Positions 14,558 through 24,200 of a DNA stretch of 63,842 bases are shown piece by piece. Every line of letters begins with the position of its first letter. The stretch's first letter is position 1. Source of the DNA: UMGS1889 sp900556055. Its GTDB lineage: Bacteria; Bacillota; Clostridia; Oscillospirales; Ruminococcaceae. A program made the translations under genes and the position numbers. The DNA lies in the NCBI GenBank assembly GCA_902463265.1, contig CABQEV010000011.1:1-63842 (forward strand). Direction: 5' to 3'. The notes beneath the pieces are model-generated. The model did not search any database. It worked only from the letters and a program-made list of their open reading frames with translations, and was not told the origin of the DNA.

Positions 14558-17500
14558 TCATTTTCTGAGATAAATATCAGGCAGCACAACAGCGCATTCG
14601 GCGTTATCGTTCTTGTCAGTCCATGCGGTAATAAAACGTATTTCGCCCTTGTACGGAACATATCCCCGCCCTGCGAGATCGGCAAGCTGTGCCTTGAAGG
14701 ATCTCGAAAATCTCAGTATCTCACGATTGCCGTCCCTTGTGACAATGCTCATTCCGTTCGCCGTAACAAGCAGCTTCATTCCGCTTCTGAGCCTCAGGAT
14801 TAGATCCTTTTTGTCCTTGAAAAATCCCAGAAAAACATCGCTGTGACTAAGCTGAAGTATCATTTCATCGGGCATCGGATATTGACGGTCATCGGTGATC
14901 CTCTCCGCTCCCTGCGTGTCGAGATCATCAAAAATATTATTGCTGCAATGGATATGCAGACGATTTTTCGCTCTTGTCAGACCTACATATATCTTCCTTC
15001 GCTCCTCGTCATTATCCGCACACACATTGTCTAGCATCATATAAACATCGTCAAATTCCCTGCCCTTTGATTTATGTATCGTTGAAACAAAGACAATTTC
15101 GTTTTCCGTATGATAAAAATCCTCAAGCTTCGATTCATGGATAAAAGCATCGAGATCGGACTTGTATTTTCTTTCGCAGGAATTCGCATAATCATCAAGC
15201 AGACTTATGCACATCGGCAGGGCGGAACTGCGTGAATATGCACTTTCAAGCGCACCCCTTGCTTCATTCCACAGCTCGGGGGATATTATCGGAGACGCAA
15301 GTCCCCTTTCCAGCACCTTCATAAAGAACCTTATCTCAGCGAGATTGTAAATGTCAAAACCATCGTTTGACTGAATAAGCTTTGCCCTCTGACCGTTTCT
15401 TACAAGCATACCCATCACACGCAGAGCTTCGATATTTGTCGATGTCAGCACGCAGACCGATCCGCTGCCGTCATAGCTGCTCATCAGATCATTCACTACA
15501 GCTGTTTCGATATTTCGGCTTCTGTATCTGATGATCTTTACCTCTCCGCATTGGTCGGACATCGACACGATCGGATCGACCTTCATGCGGTCTGTAATGG
15601 TTTTCGCAAACGCATTTGCAAGCGATACGACAGCCCTGCGGCTTCGGTAATTTTCCGTCAGCTCGTATTTTACAGCATTTTTCTCCGTAACAAACGACCG
15701 CAGATGCTTTGAATCCGAACCTCTGAATCCGTAAATATTCTGATCGTCATCTCCGACTGCTATAACACGCATATCCTCGTTGCGCTCCATAAGCGCTTCG
15801 ATCAGGGCATATTCGCTGCTGTCCATATCCTGAGCTTCATCTATAACAACAACTGTTTTCGTGATGCGTCCAAGCTCCACTTCTCCGTCCTTTATCATTC
15901 TTGCCGCATCGCTGACGATATTCTCCGCCTTATCGAGATTCCCGACCTTTCCGAGAAGATCGAAGCAATAGGAATGAAATGTTTTTATCTCAACAAAGCT
16001 TGCCGCATTTCCGATAAGCTCATACAGCCGCTTTTTGAATTCCGTCACCGCAGCACGGGAAAATGTGACCATAAGCAGCTGCTCATGCTTTACGTCCTCA
16101 AGCATAAGCAATGATGCAAGCTTGTGTACAAGAAGTCTTGTTTTCCCGCTTCCGGGGCCCGCCGTCACAACTATATACTGCGAGCTTTTGTCGTTGATTA
16201 TCTCACGCTGCTTTTCCGAGAGATCATAAAAAAGCTTTTTATATTTATCGGGCGTGACCGTCCGCTCTATCTCATTCAGACGTTCTCCCTCGAAATATTT
16301 GCTCAGAAATTTCTTATAATCGAGCTGAAAATAATCATTTACAAACTGCAGTGCCGCATTATAATCCTTTACCATCATATTTGCATATTCGCCGACAATG
16401 TGTATCTGCTGTATCTTCTGACAGTAAAAATCATTCAGCTGCTTGTAGTCGTCCTTTTTGTATTTTATCTTGTTGTCAAGCTCAAGACGTGTTATCTCCA
16501 TGCTGTTGTAAATGACCAGAAAATTGCCGTCCAGCTTCATTGCATCTATCTTTGAGAGATAGAGCAGTGCTTCTTCAATATCCTGATCTGTGATCTTTAC
16601 GGCACGGCTTTGCTCATAAGCATTTTTCAGTTCCATTATCGAATACTGAACAAGTATCTCCTCTTTTTCCGATTTGTCGGAGCTGTATCTGTCGAAGAGA
16701 TAGCTTACGATAAATCCTGATATATCAACACAGGCATTCCTTTTTTTGCGGAATGCCTCAATACCGATCTTCGGGATAATATGAACACGGCTGAGTGCGG
16801 CATCTGTGTTTTTCTGAATGTAATTCCTTATCGTCCAGTAATAGAAAACCGTTTTTATATTTGCAACAGTCGCACCCTTGATGCCGCAGTTCTGCGCCTT
16901 TTCATTCAGCTCCTTCAGGAAGAAAACACTGCCCTCCTCATCAAGGCTGCCGATCAGGAAATTTTCAAGCTCCGTAAATTTATTGAGTATTGCAAGCGAC
17001 CTGTTTCTGCTCTCGCTTCTTCTGATAAATGCGTCCATGTCCTTGCTGTCAGCGAGCATGCCTTCCTCACGCAGGAGATTTATTATGCGGATAACATCGG
17101 CTTTCGGTATGCCCAGCCTGTCCGATAAATAATCTATCTTTGATCCCGCTTCAGCATTTCCCGCCCTTGAAATATTCTTTTTTGATATGAGTGAACTCAT
17201 TATGCGCTTTGCACTTATCTTGTATCCGCCGCTGAATTTGTCCGAACGGTCAATCATCACAGATGCAGTCTGCATATCGGGGACAATTATGCCGTCCGCA
17301 AAATATCTCGGCACATTTTTGCCCCTTTTGATGTATCCCGCATTTTCAAGAGCAAGAACTGCGGTTTTCACTCTTGTTTCAATATTCTCAGCTGTATCGT
17401 CCCAGCCTGCCTGACGTGCTATCTCAAGCGGCGAACGGCAAAGAACGGATCGTGTTTTTGTGAGATCCTTTATTGCTTTCCACACCTGCTGTATCTCGCT

Positions 17501-19348
17501 TATGCTGAGCTTTGTCTGATTGAGCAAAAGAAAATGCTTGTCCAGATCTCCGTCATTGAAGAGAACACAGCACTCTGCCGTGAGCGACTGATCTCTGCCC
17601 GCTCTGCCCGCCTCCTGAACATAATTCTCCAGCGAATCGGAAATATCGAAATGGACAACAAGTCCGACATTCGGCTTGTCAACACCCATTCCGAAGGCAG
17701 ATGTTGCAACGATTATCTGTACATCATCTTTGATGAACGCTTCCTGATTTGCCTGCTTTTCGGTGCTTTCCATTTTTCCGTTGAACGGCAGAGCTTTGTA
17801 TCCGTCCTCACGCAGCTTATCGGCAAGCATATACGTCCTCTTTGTCCTAGACACATAAACGATCGCCGGACAGTTTTTCTGCTCGATAATATCTCTCAGT
17901 GCAGTGTATTTTTCTTCATCGGTCTCCTTGTACAGCACCTCATACCGAAGATTTGACCTTGCCGCAGATGTCGCAAAAAGTTCAAGATCAAGGTCAAGCT
18001 TATTCTTGAAATATTCCCTGATGTCGCTTATTACCTTCTGCTTAGCGGTTGCTGTAAAGCATGACACGGGGATAGATCCTTTCAGATCCTTTTTCTCCTG
18101 AAGCTCACGGATAAAATCTCCGATATAAAGATAATCCACACGGAAATCCTGTCCCCATGCCGAAAAACAGTGTGCCTCGTCAATTACAAATCTCGCAATA
18201 TTCCGTGACAAAAGCAGCCGCTCTATCGTCCGTGAACGCAGCGATTCGGGAGATATATAAATAATTGACGCAAGACCGTTCTCCACACGCTCAAATGCCT
18301 CCGCACGCTCTATGCAGCTCATCAGACCGTTTATCGCAACGGCATCTGCAATGCCCTTCTTTTCGAGATTATCGACCTGATCCTTCATAAGCGACTGCAA
18401 TGGCGAAATAACGACCGTCAGCCCTCTTGACGCTTCACCCGCCATCAGCGCAGGCAGCTGAAAGGTTATGGATTTTCCGCCGCCCGTGGGAAATACAGCC
18501 AGCAGGGATCTGTTCCTGACTGCGGCATTCACAGCCATTTCCTGAAGCGGCTCATCATTGTATCTCCTGAAATCATCATATCCGAAAATGCTTTTCAGCT
18601 TTTTATGCGCATCAAGTCCACTGCGGCAGTATTCGCAGCCGTCGGCGCACGGCGTATTTCTCAGCAGACGCATCACATTATCAACAGCAGGAAAATTTAT
18701 ATGCACCCACGCAGGAATGACCGAGTGGATATCCTTCGCCGTTATGAGCGCAAGACAGTATGCAAGCTCTATGGGATTATTTTCAATGATCGTTCCGATA
18801 TCGCAGCTGCTGCATATTTTACCGTAAAAGAACCGTTTTATCAGCTCCTCCGCATTGCCTGACGGCTTGTGTTTCATATAAACAAAAAAGCCGTAAAACT
18901 CCTCTCTTTCATAAAGCAGAGAACATAAAATATCCTTCATATCGTCATCAAGTACGCTGAATGCATTTACCTCATCATAAAAAAGCTGCATCGCTTTTAT
19001 GGAATCATTCAGCGGATTGTTAAGCTCATCGGCGCACAGCTTATCATCTTTCAGCAAAGCGTGATACGGTCTGTTCGGGAACAGCAGCGGCGAAAGATAA
19101 AGCGTGTCGATCACAAATTTTATCCCCGATCTGTCAACAGGTTCATCTATGTATTTAAGGTCATGAGCAAGGATATTGTGTCCGCAGATAAAGCTGTCGC
19201 CGAAGGGAATGTCCTTTCGTATAAAACCGGCAAATTCCTGCTCCGATCTTGTATGAAGCTTTTCGTTTTCCGCATTTACAGCACCGAAATCGCATACCTT
19301 GCCGCTTTCCGCACTGACTTCCGTATCAACAAATACTATCCTGCTCAT
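14558..19348 (-). CDS. DEDDh exonuclease - RecQ helicase - UvrD/Rep helicase fusion
   Basis: 1596 aa from ATG 19348 (GGAGG 7 nt upstream). Domains: residues 1-100 DEDDh 3'-5' exonuclease-like (FVDTEV, then CGHNILAHDLKYI); 270-620 RecQ-type superfamily 2 helicase with FPTGGGKS near 289, VIDEAHCFSAWGQDFR near 391 and QEAGRAGRD; 700-950 winged-helix-like linker; 1040-1550 superfamily 1 UvrD helicase with VVTAGPGSGKTR near 1063, VVIDEAQDMD near 1171, STIHKSKGREF near 1426 and YVGLTRAKNRLHI near 1457. Two opposite-family motors plus a nuclease in one chain suggest processing of DNA ends or forks, or phage defence. It stands alone, with accessory genes on both sides and a MITE/IS scar upstream. Confidence 0.85.
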   Translation of the reverse strand: MSRIVFVDTEVSAESGKVCDFGAVNAENEKLHTRSEQEFAGFIRKDIPFGDSFICGHNILAHDLKYIDEPVDRSGIKFVIDTLYLSPLLFPNRPYHALLKDDKLCADELNNPLNDSIKAMQLFYDEVNAFSVLDDDMKDILCSLLYEREEFYGFFVYMKHKPSGNAEELIKRFFYGKICSSCDIGTIIENNPIELAYCLALITAKDIHSVIPAWVHINFPAVDNVMRLLRNTPCADGCEYCRSGLDAHKKLKSIFGYDDFRRYNDEPLQEMAVNAAVRNRSLLAVFPTGGGKSITFQLPALMAGEASRGLTVVISPLQSLMKDQVDNLEKKGIADAVAINGLMSCIERAEAFERVENGLASIIYISPESLRSRTIERLLLSRNIARFVIDEAHCFSAWGQDFRVDYLYIGDFIRELQEKKDLKGSIPVSCFTATAKQKVISDIREYFKNKLDLDLELFATSAARSNLRYEVLYKETDEEKYTALRDIIEQKNCPAIVYVSRTKRTYMLADKLREDGYKALPFNGKMESTEKQANQEAFIKDDVQIIVATSAFGMGVDKPNVGLVVHFDISDSLENYVQEAGRAGRDQSLTAECCVLFNDGDLDKHFLLLNQTKLSISEIQQVWKAIKDLTKTRSVLCRSPLEIARQAGWDDTAENIETRVKTAVLALENAGYIKRGKNVPRYFADGIIVPDMQTASVMIDRSDKFSGGYKISAKRIMSSLISKKNISRAGNAEAGSKIDYLSDRLGIPKADVIRIINLLREEGMLADSKDMDAFIRRSESRNRSLAILNKFTELENFLIGSLDEEGSVFFLKELNEKAQNCGIKGATVANIKTVFYYWTIRNYIQKNTDAALSRVHIIPKIGIEAFRKKRNACVDISGFIVSYLFDRYSSDKSEKEEILVQYSIMELKNAYEQSRAVKITDQDIEEALLYLSKIDAMKLDGNFLVIYNSMEITRLELDNKIKYKKDDYKQLNDFYCQKIQQIHIVGEYANMMVKDYNAALQFVNDYFQLDYKKFLSKYFEGERLNEIERTVTPDKYKKLFYDLSEKQREIINDKSSQYIVVTAGPGSGKTRLLVHKLASLLMLEDVKHEQLLMVTFSRAAVTEFKKRLYELIGNAASFVEIKTFHSYCFDLLGKVGNLDKAENIVSDAARMIKDGEVELGRITKTVVVIDEAQDMDSSEYALIEALMERNEDMRVIAVGDDDQNIYGFRGSDSKHLRSFVTEKNAVKYELTENYRSRRAVVSLANAFAKTITDRMKVDPIVSMSDQCGEVKIIRYRSRNIETAVVNDLMSSYDGSGSVCVLTSTNIEALRVMGMLVRNGQRAKLIQSNDGFDIYNLAEIRFFMKVLERGLASPIISPELWNEARGALESAYSRSSALPMCISLLDDYANSCERKYKSDLDAFIHESKLEDFYHTENEIVFVSTIHKSKGREFDDVYMMLDNVCADNDEERRKIYVGLTRAKNRLHIHCSNNIFDDLDTQGAERITDDRQYPMPDEMILQLSHSDVFLGFFKDKKDLILRLRSGMKLLVTANGMSIVTRDGNREILRFSRSFKAQLADLAGRGYVPYKGEIRFITAWTDKNDNAECAVVLPDIYLRK

Positions 19349-19438
19349 TCCCATGCCTCCGAAAATTGTTTTTTACATTGTATCATATTTTGACATACTT
19401 TTCAATAAAAATATTGCCGAAATTTACGATTTTTAGCG

Positions 19439-19515
19439 ATTTATAATAAAAGCCATTAGAATTATGTGGAAGAAATCGCCTGCGGATAGACATATCTCCA
19501 AGAATTCAAAACGCA
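19439..19515 (-). mobile_element. Degraded MITE-like element, copy 3
   Basis: TTATAATAAAAGCCATTAG ... AATTATG(T)GG ... GAAATCGCC matches one end of the family; the other half is decayed. It sits between the helicase gene and an IS transposase relic. Confidence 0.55.
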
Positions 19516-19519
19516 TTTG

Positions 19520-19680
19520 AAATTGAGCCTCTTCGTTGGAAGATTGAACGGACTTTCTCATGGATTCAGGGTTCATGCCGCCTATCAAAAGACTATTGAG
19601 ATAAAAGCTGTTTGCGGACAGCTTCCGGAATCAGGATCCTTCATTTATATTTTCACTCACCCAACTGCACGTCAAAAAAT
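19520..19680 (+). pseudogene. IS5-family transposase C-terminal relic
   Basis: One frame gives EPLRWKIERTFSWIQGSCRL then SKDY, and after a frameshift LPESGSFIYI. This is the end of an IS5/IS427-type DDE transposase, where WVVERTFAWLNRYRRLSKDYE and PESSEAFIYIA are typical. All catalytic domains are gone. It is flanked by MITE copies 3 and 4, so the MITEs may have spread using this or a related IS. Confidence 0.6.
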
Positions 19681-19782
19681 AATACTTGATAAAATTGTAA
19701 TTTCATTGTATAATGAATATCAACATACAGCTTTGACGAAAGGCAGGATGCGCATGGCTGCAAAAAAGACATTCCGCCCGTA

Positions 19783-19891
19783 TATAATACTAAAAACCAA
19801 TTGAATTATGGGAATCTCTCACCGCAAAACCGCATATATCAAAGCTTTTGCGGCGATTTCTTCTCCATAATTCTAATGGTTTTTATTATAA
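19783..19891 (+). mobile_element. MITE-like palindromic element, copy 4 (reference copy)
   Basis: 109 bp with the clearest ends: TATAATACTAAAAACCAATTG and the inverted TAATGGTTTTTATTATAAG, and AATTATGGGAATCTC / TCTCCATAATTCTAAT paired inside. The whole element can fold into one long hairpin. It lies in the leader of the DUF4391 gene. Confidence 0.8.
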
Positions 19892-19973
19892 GATTTTATT
19901 GAGCGGAAATAAATATTCTGCTCAATAAGCGGTTCGATAATATTTCCACAAGCAATAAAATGAGGTCTTGAAA

Positions 19974-20879
19974 ATGTATGATCTGAAATTACCGAAATCG
20001 ACGGAATTCAACAGGGTGATACCCAAGAACAAAATATTTCTGTATACTGTTTACTCTCAGACGCTCAGGGATATCTATGATGAGCAGATAGATACTGTAA
20101 CATGGAAAAACAAGCTGTCGAAGGAAACTTTTGATATCATATCAGACAATGCTTTCTCGGAGATAGAAGTTTTTGATATTGCCATGAAAACAGGTTCGAT
20201 AGATAAACGGCTGCTCAGGCAGATAGACAAGGGCATTCCCTATTATATTTTCCATGTGCTGAATCATGAGAACAGATATCAGGCATGGATAGCAAACAAG
20301 CGTGATTTCAACGGAAAAATAAAGGTCGAAAACTATATCAGGACGCTTTGGCTCGGTGAAAGCGACTTCCGTTTTTCATTTGAGGGCGGAACTATACAGG
20401 GCATATACAATAACCTGAGAGAACAGGTCGAGGAAAAGCGTAAACGAAAGATAGTCAAATCGGAACAGATCGAAGAATGCAATGCGTTTATGGATTATTT
20501 CCGTACAATGAAGATGTCACGATCATATAAGCCTGTGCTTATTCTTGCCGCAATGCAGGCAGGCGGTTCAATAACCATTGAGCAGGCGGCTCATTTCTTC
20601 GTCAGATTTTATCATGACCGTAAGCTGTCGGGTCTGAAGCCGGAAGCAGGAAATTGTATTTACGCCGATGATCCCGATAATATCAGCGGAATAAAATATA
20701 ATATTATACGCAACCCTGTTGCCGCACTTTGTAACAGCGGATTTTTTGAGTATGATCCCGAAAATCAGGTGTTTTCATTTGCAAATGATATTTATGACGG
20801 ACTGACTCTCGATGAGATAGACGAGATCGGCAGCCGCTGCAATGAACGTCTGAAAAATTATTTCCTGAGTATCTTATAA
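19974..20879 (+). CDS. DUF4391-like protein with a helicase-associated C-terminal domain
   Basis: 301 aa. Residues 1-165 fit DUF4391: LPKSTEFNRVIPKNKIF, LSKETFDIISD, IEVFDIAMKTGSIDKRLLRQ and IPYYIFHVL, a pattern usually found next to restriction-type helicases and methylases. Residues 175-300 carry MSRSYKPVLILAAMQAGGSI and FFVRFYHDRKL, like the C-terminal domains of some restriction or BREX-like helicases. Start ATG 19974 is preferred over the TTG at 19968 because GAGGT lies 7 nt before it. No methylase or helicase is on this strand; the helicase fusion is divergent. Role in defence is inference. Confidence 0.55.
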   Translation: MYDLKLPKSTEFNRVIPKNKIFLYTVYSQTLRDIYDEQIDTVTWKNKLSKETFDIISDNAFSEIEVFDIAMKTGSIDKRLLRQIDKGIPYYIFHVLNHENRYQAWIANKRDFNGKIKVENYIRTLWLGESDFRFSFEGGTIQGIYNNLREQVEEKRKRKIVKSEQIEECNAFMDYFRTMKMSRSYKPVLILAAMQAGGSITIEQAAHFFVRFYHDRKLSGLKPEAGNCIYADDPDNISGIKYNIIRNPVAALCNSGFFEYDPENQVFSFANDIYDGLTLDEIDEIGSRCNERLKNYFLSIL

Positions 20880-20882
20880 ACC

Positions 20883-20907
20883 AAAACGGACTGCCACAGT
20901 CCGTTTT
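20883..20907 (+). terminator. Terminator of the DUF4391 gene
   Basis: AAAACGGACTG-CCA-CAGTCCGTTTT hairpin directly after the stop. Confidence 0.8.
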
Positions 20908-21154
20908 GTTGATCATTAAATATTAATGCAGCTTCACACAACCTGCGGGATCATCGGGTGTGGCTTCGTTGCCCCGAATGATATAGAACACGTTGACTGC
21001 GTCCTCATCGACAGCAGTCTTGCTTGTATGCACGCTTTACAGGTCGCTGAACCGATGATCCCGATATCGTGAAATTCAAATTGCTGAGATCAGCTGTTCG
21101 TTTGTAACAGCCTGCAAAATAATGGATAATTCGTTGCCGGTGTCAGACAAAAAA
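20908..21154. other. Gap with possible coding relic
   Basis: No intact gene. On the minus strand one frame reads AVDEDAVNVFYIIRGNEATP and ends DDPAGCVKLH with a stop at about 20922; it may be the end of a lost exported protein. No start or ribosome site is seen. Confidence 0.3.
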
Positions 21155-21186
21155 ATCGCCCCGAAGCTGTTAAACTTCGGGGCGAT
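21155..21186 (-). terminator. Terminator of the surface protein gene
   Basis: ATCGCCCCGAAG/CTTCGGGGCGAT stem, followed on the minus strand by seven T. Confidence 0.85.
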
Positions 21187-21230
21187 CCGATATTTACGGG
21201 ATAAATTTTACTGTGTATTTCCGTTTATGC

Positions 21231-24200
21231 TTACTTTTCAGCCTTTTTGCGGAGAACGACCGCTGTAATGACTGCTGCTGCGGAAATTGCCAGAACTGCC
21301 AGAGGCATTGCTGCGGAAGGAGCGGAATTTTCCGAAGCTTCCATGATTCCTGCGCTTGAGTTTATATCTTCATAAACCATAGTCGGCTGTTCGCTGATAA
21401 CGATCGCCCAGTCGGAAGCGTGTGTGAGCATAAGCTGAGCGTTTCCGTTTGCGATCTCGGCGCAGTCTGCAAGCTCAAGTGTGTTTGCATTCTTGTTGTA
21501 ATAGTAAAGGTTAGCGTACATACCGTTGTATTTGCTGCCGAGGTTTATGCTCATTACAGCGTCAAATCCAAATTCGCCGTTATGTGCGAGAGAAAGCTGA
21601 ATAACTGTATTGCCGCCGCTCACTTCGGAAATAACATCGGCAGGTATCTTCTTTGTACCCTTTGTAACGCCCGGCTTGAACATCTTCGGAGATGTGATGC
21701 TTTCGCCGTAAACAGTCCACTTTATGTCCTTATTTACCTCGATGATAAGGTCGATCTGTCTTTTTGCGACTTCCTCGATAATGTTCTTCGGGACAGAAGA
21801 AGCACCGTTCAGGTCGATAGTGACGCTGCCCTTATCTGTCGATGCGATAGCGTCTGCAATAGCTGCCCAGCCTGTTTTGCCGTTGTCGTCCTTTATCTGC
21901 GGCTGATTGCCTGTCTGTGAAGTGCCGCTGTACGAAGGAACGGGATAAGAAGGCTGTACGGGCTGCGGGGGATCAATTACTGTGCCGCCGCCTGTTGCGG
22001 GGATAACTTCTGTGCTGATTATCATGCCGCAGACTGTGCAGGAATATGTTTTCAGACCTGTTGTTGATGCTGTTGCGGGAGTTGTAACAATGCCGCCGTC
22101 GGAGATATGGTTCTCGACATCATTTTTCTCATGGCAGCGTGTGCATTCATGCCAATGTTCTGCGCTGTCATAGGAATATGCTTCGTCCCAGCTGTGTCCG
22201 AGAGGATCGCCGTAAGGCATTAAGCATACCGAGCATACAGCCGCTTCGGTGCAGGTAGCTGTGCCGCCTGTATGTCCCAATGCGGGGATAGCTGTAACGT
22301 CCTTCTTCTCATTGCAGAGTCTGCAATGGATAGACTTTACGCCGGGTGTTGTGCAGGTCGCAGGAGTGTCAACTGTGTATGCAGAATCCCACTCATGCTC
22401 CTTTATCATTGTCACGCTTGACAATACTGTGTTGCAGTCGGTGCAGGTAATTGTTTTTATTACAGAATCACCGCATTTCGCACCTACGGGTGAATATGTT
22501 TCCGTAGTATGGATATGCTCACATTCCGTCTTGACAACATTTACTGTGACCGTCTTATGCAGAGTATTGTAGTTTTCCGTATCCGCAGGAATAAATGAAA
22601 CATCGCAGTTGTTGTTTCCGTCTATAAGCATCTGTGACGAATTGTCCCATGTCCAGCCTGCGGGAAGATCAACATTTGCAAGCGACGGTGTTTCGCCGTC
22701 TTTGTATGAGCATACAAGCGCAGACGGAATTACGGCACTTGGGTCGATCTTGCTGATGTCAGCCGCAGTCTTGACAGTATTGTTTGTCAGAGCATAATTC
22801 TTTGCCTTTTCACTGTTCAGCATGGTCACTGTAACGGTAACGGTTTTGCCTGTTCCCGCATTGGGTGTGTCAAATTCTGCCGAAACGGTGTAATCCACAT
22901 TTTTTTCCAGTGTTTCCGAATTTACAATTCCGCTGAAATTAACTGAAGCCTCTGCTTTGTTCGTCTTGTCATATGGTCTGCTGACTGCCGATGCTGAATC
23001 AACAGTAAGCGGAGCGGGGGTTACAGTAACGGTAACTTCCTTCTTGACTGTGGAATAATCCGCAGTATTATTGGGGGTATATTCTGCTATAAATGTATTC
23101 GTTCCGACATTTCCGCTTTTGAGGGAATTATCAAGCCACGCCCATGCTCCGTTTGCATCGGAAGGCAGAGTAAGCTCATTGAGTGTCTGTCCGTATGTTG
23201 CTGTAATGCCTGTCGGAACGGTAACTGTCGGAATTGCCTTGCCGACGTTAATGGTAATAGAGCAGGATGCCGATTTTCCGTTCTCTGTGTATACTGCGTT
23301 CACGCTTGTATTTGATGACGTGAGAGCAGTGCCGAGTGCAGGTGTAAAGGTGAACGATGAAGCATTTGCAGCGGTGTAGCTAACATTTTTTTCAGCGCCG
23401 CTCTGATACTTGACCTTGATGGAAAGACCTGTCGGATCAAAGCTTTCGCCTGCTGAATAGTCAGTCTTTTTGGGGGCTGATATTATTGAGATGCTTTGTA
23501 CATCGTCAGATACAGCATTTATCGAAACATTGCCTGATGCTGTCGTGTAATTTGAATTATCATCGGGAGTGAATATGTAAGAATAATCATTCGTTCCCGC
23601 AGTGAATGCCGATACTCCGCTGAGCTTAAAGCTTCCTGTTGTATCCGTTATTCCTGTGAGCAGCACATTTGAAGGAGCGGTGCTTGTGTATACAGTACCC
23701 ACAGCCGCAACATCTGTTACAATCGGTGTTGCCTTTTTGATGGTAAATATTGCAGAAGCTGTACCCGAATAATTGTTTTTACCTGTAACGATGACCTTTG
23801 CATTGCCTGCATTTATGTTGTTCTCGTATGAAACGGTGTAGTCGGTACCTTTTGTAAGAACATTCGAGCCGAGCTTGACCGTAACATCGGGTTTGATCTC
23901 TGTACCATTGCTGTAAATGTAAGATTTGCTGTTGTCAACAGTTACCGATGCATTCTTGAGCGAAGTACCGCCTATCGTGAATGTCCATGAAGAATCGGTC
24001 AAACCGGACACTCCTTCATATAAAACGCCTTCGTCAACATCGATCTCCACCGTGTATGTGCCTGCTGCTATCGGGTCGGTTTCCGTGTCGTCTTTATAGT
24101 ATTTAACGGTAACAGTGCCTGCGCCCGTTTTCTTTGCTGTTACGGTTGCGATCTTCCTAGTTCCGTCATATGCGAGATCTGACGGAGGTGTGAATGTAAA

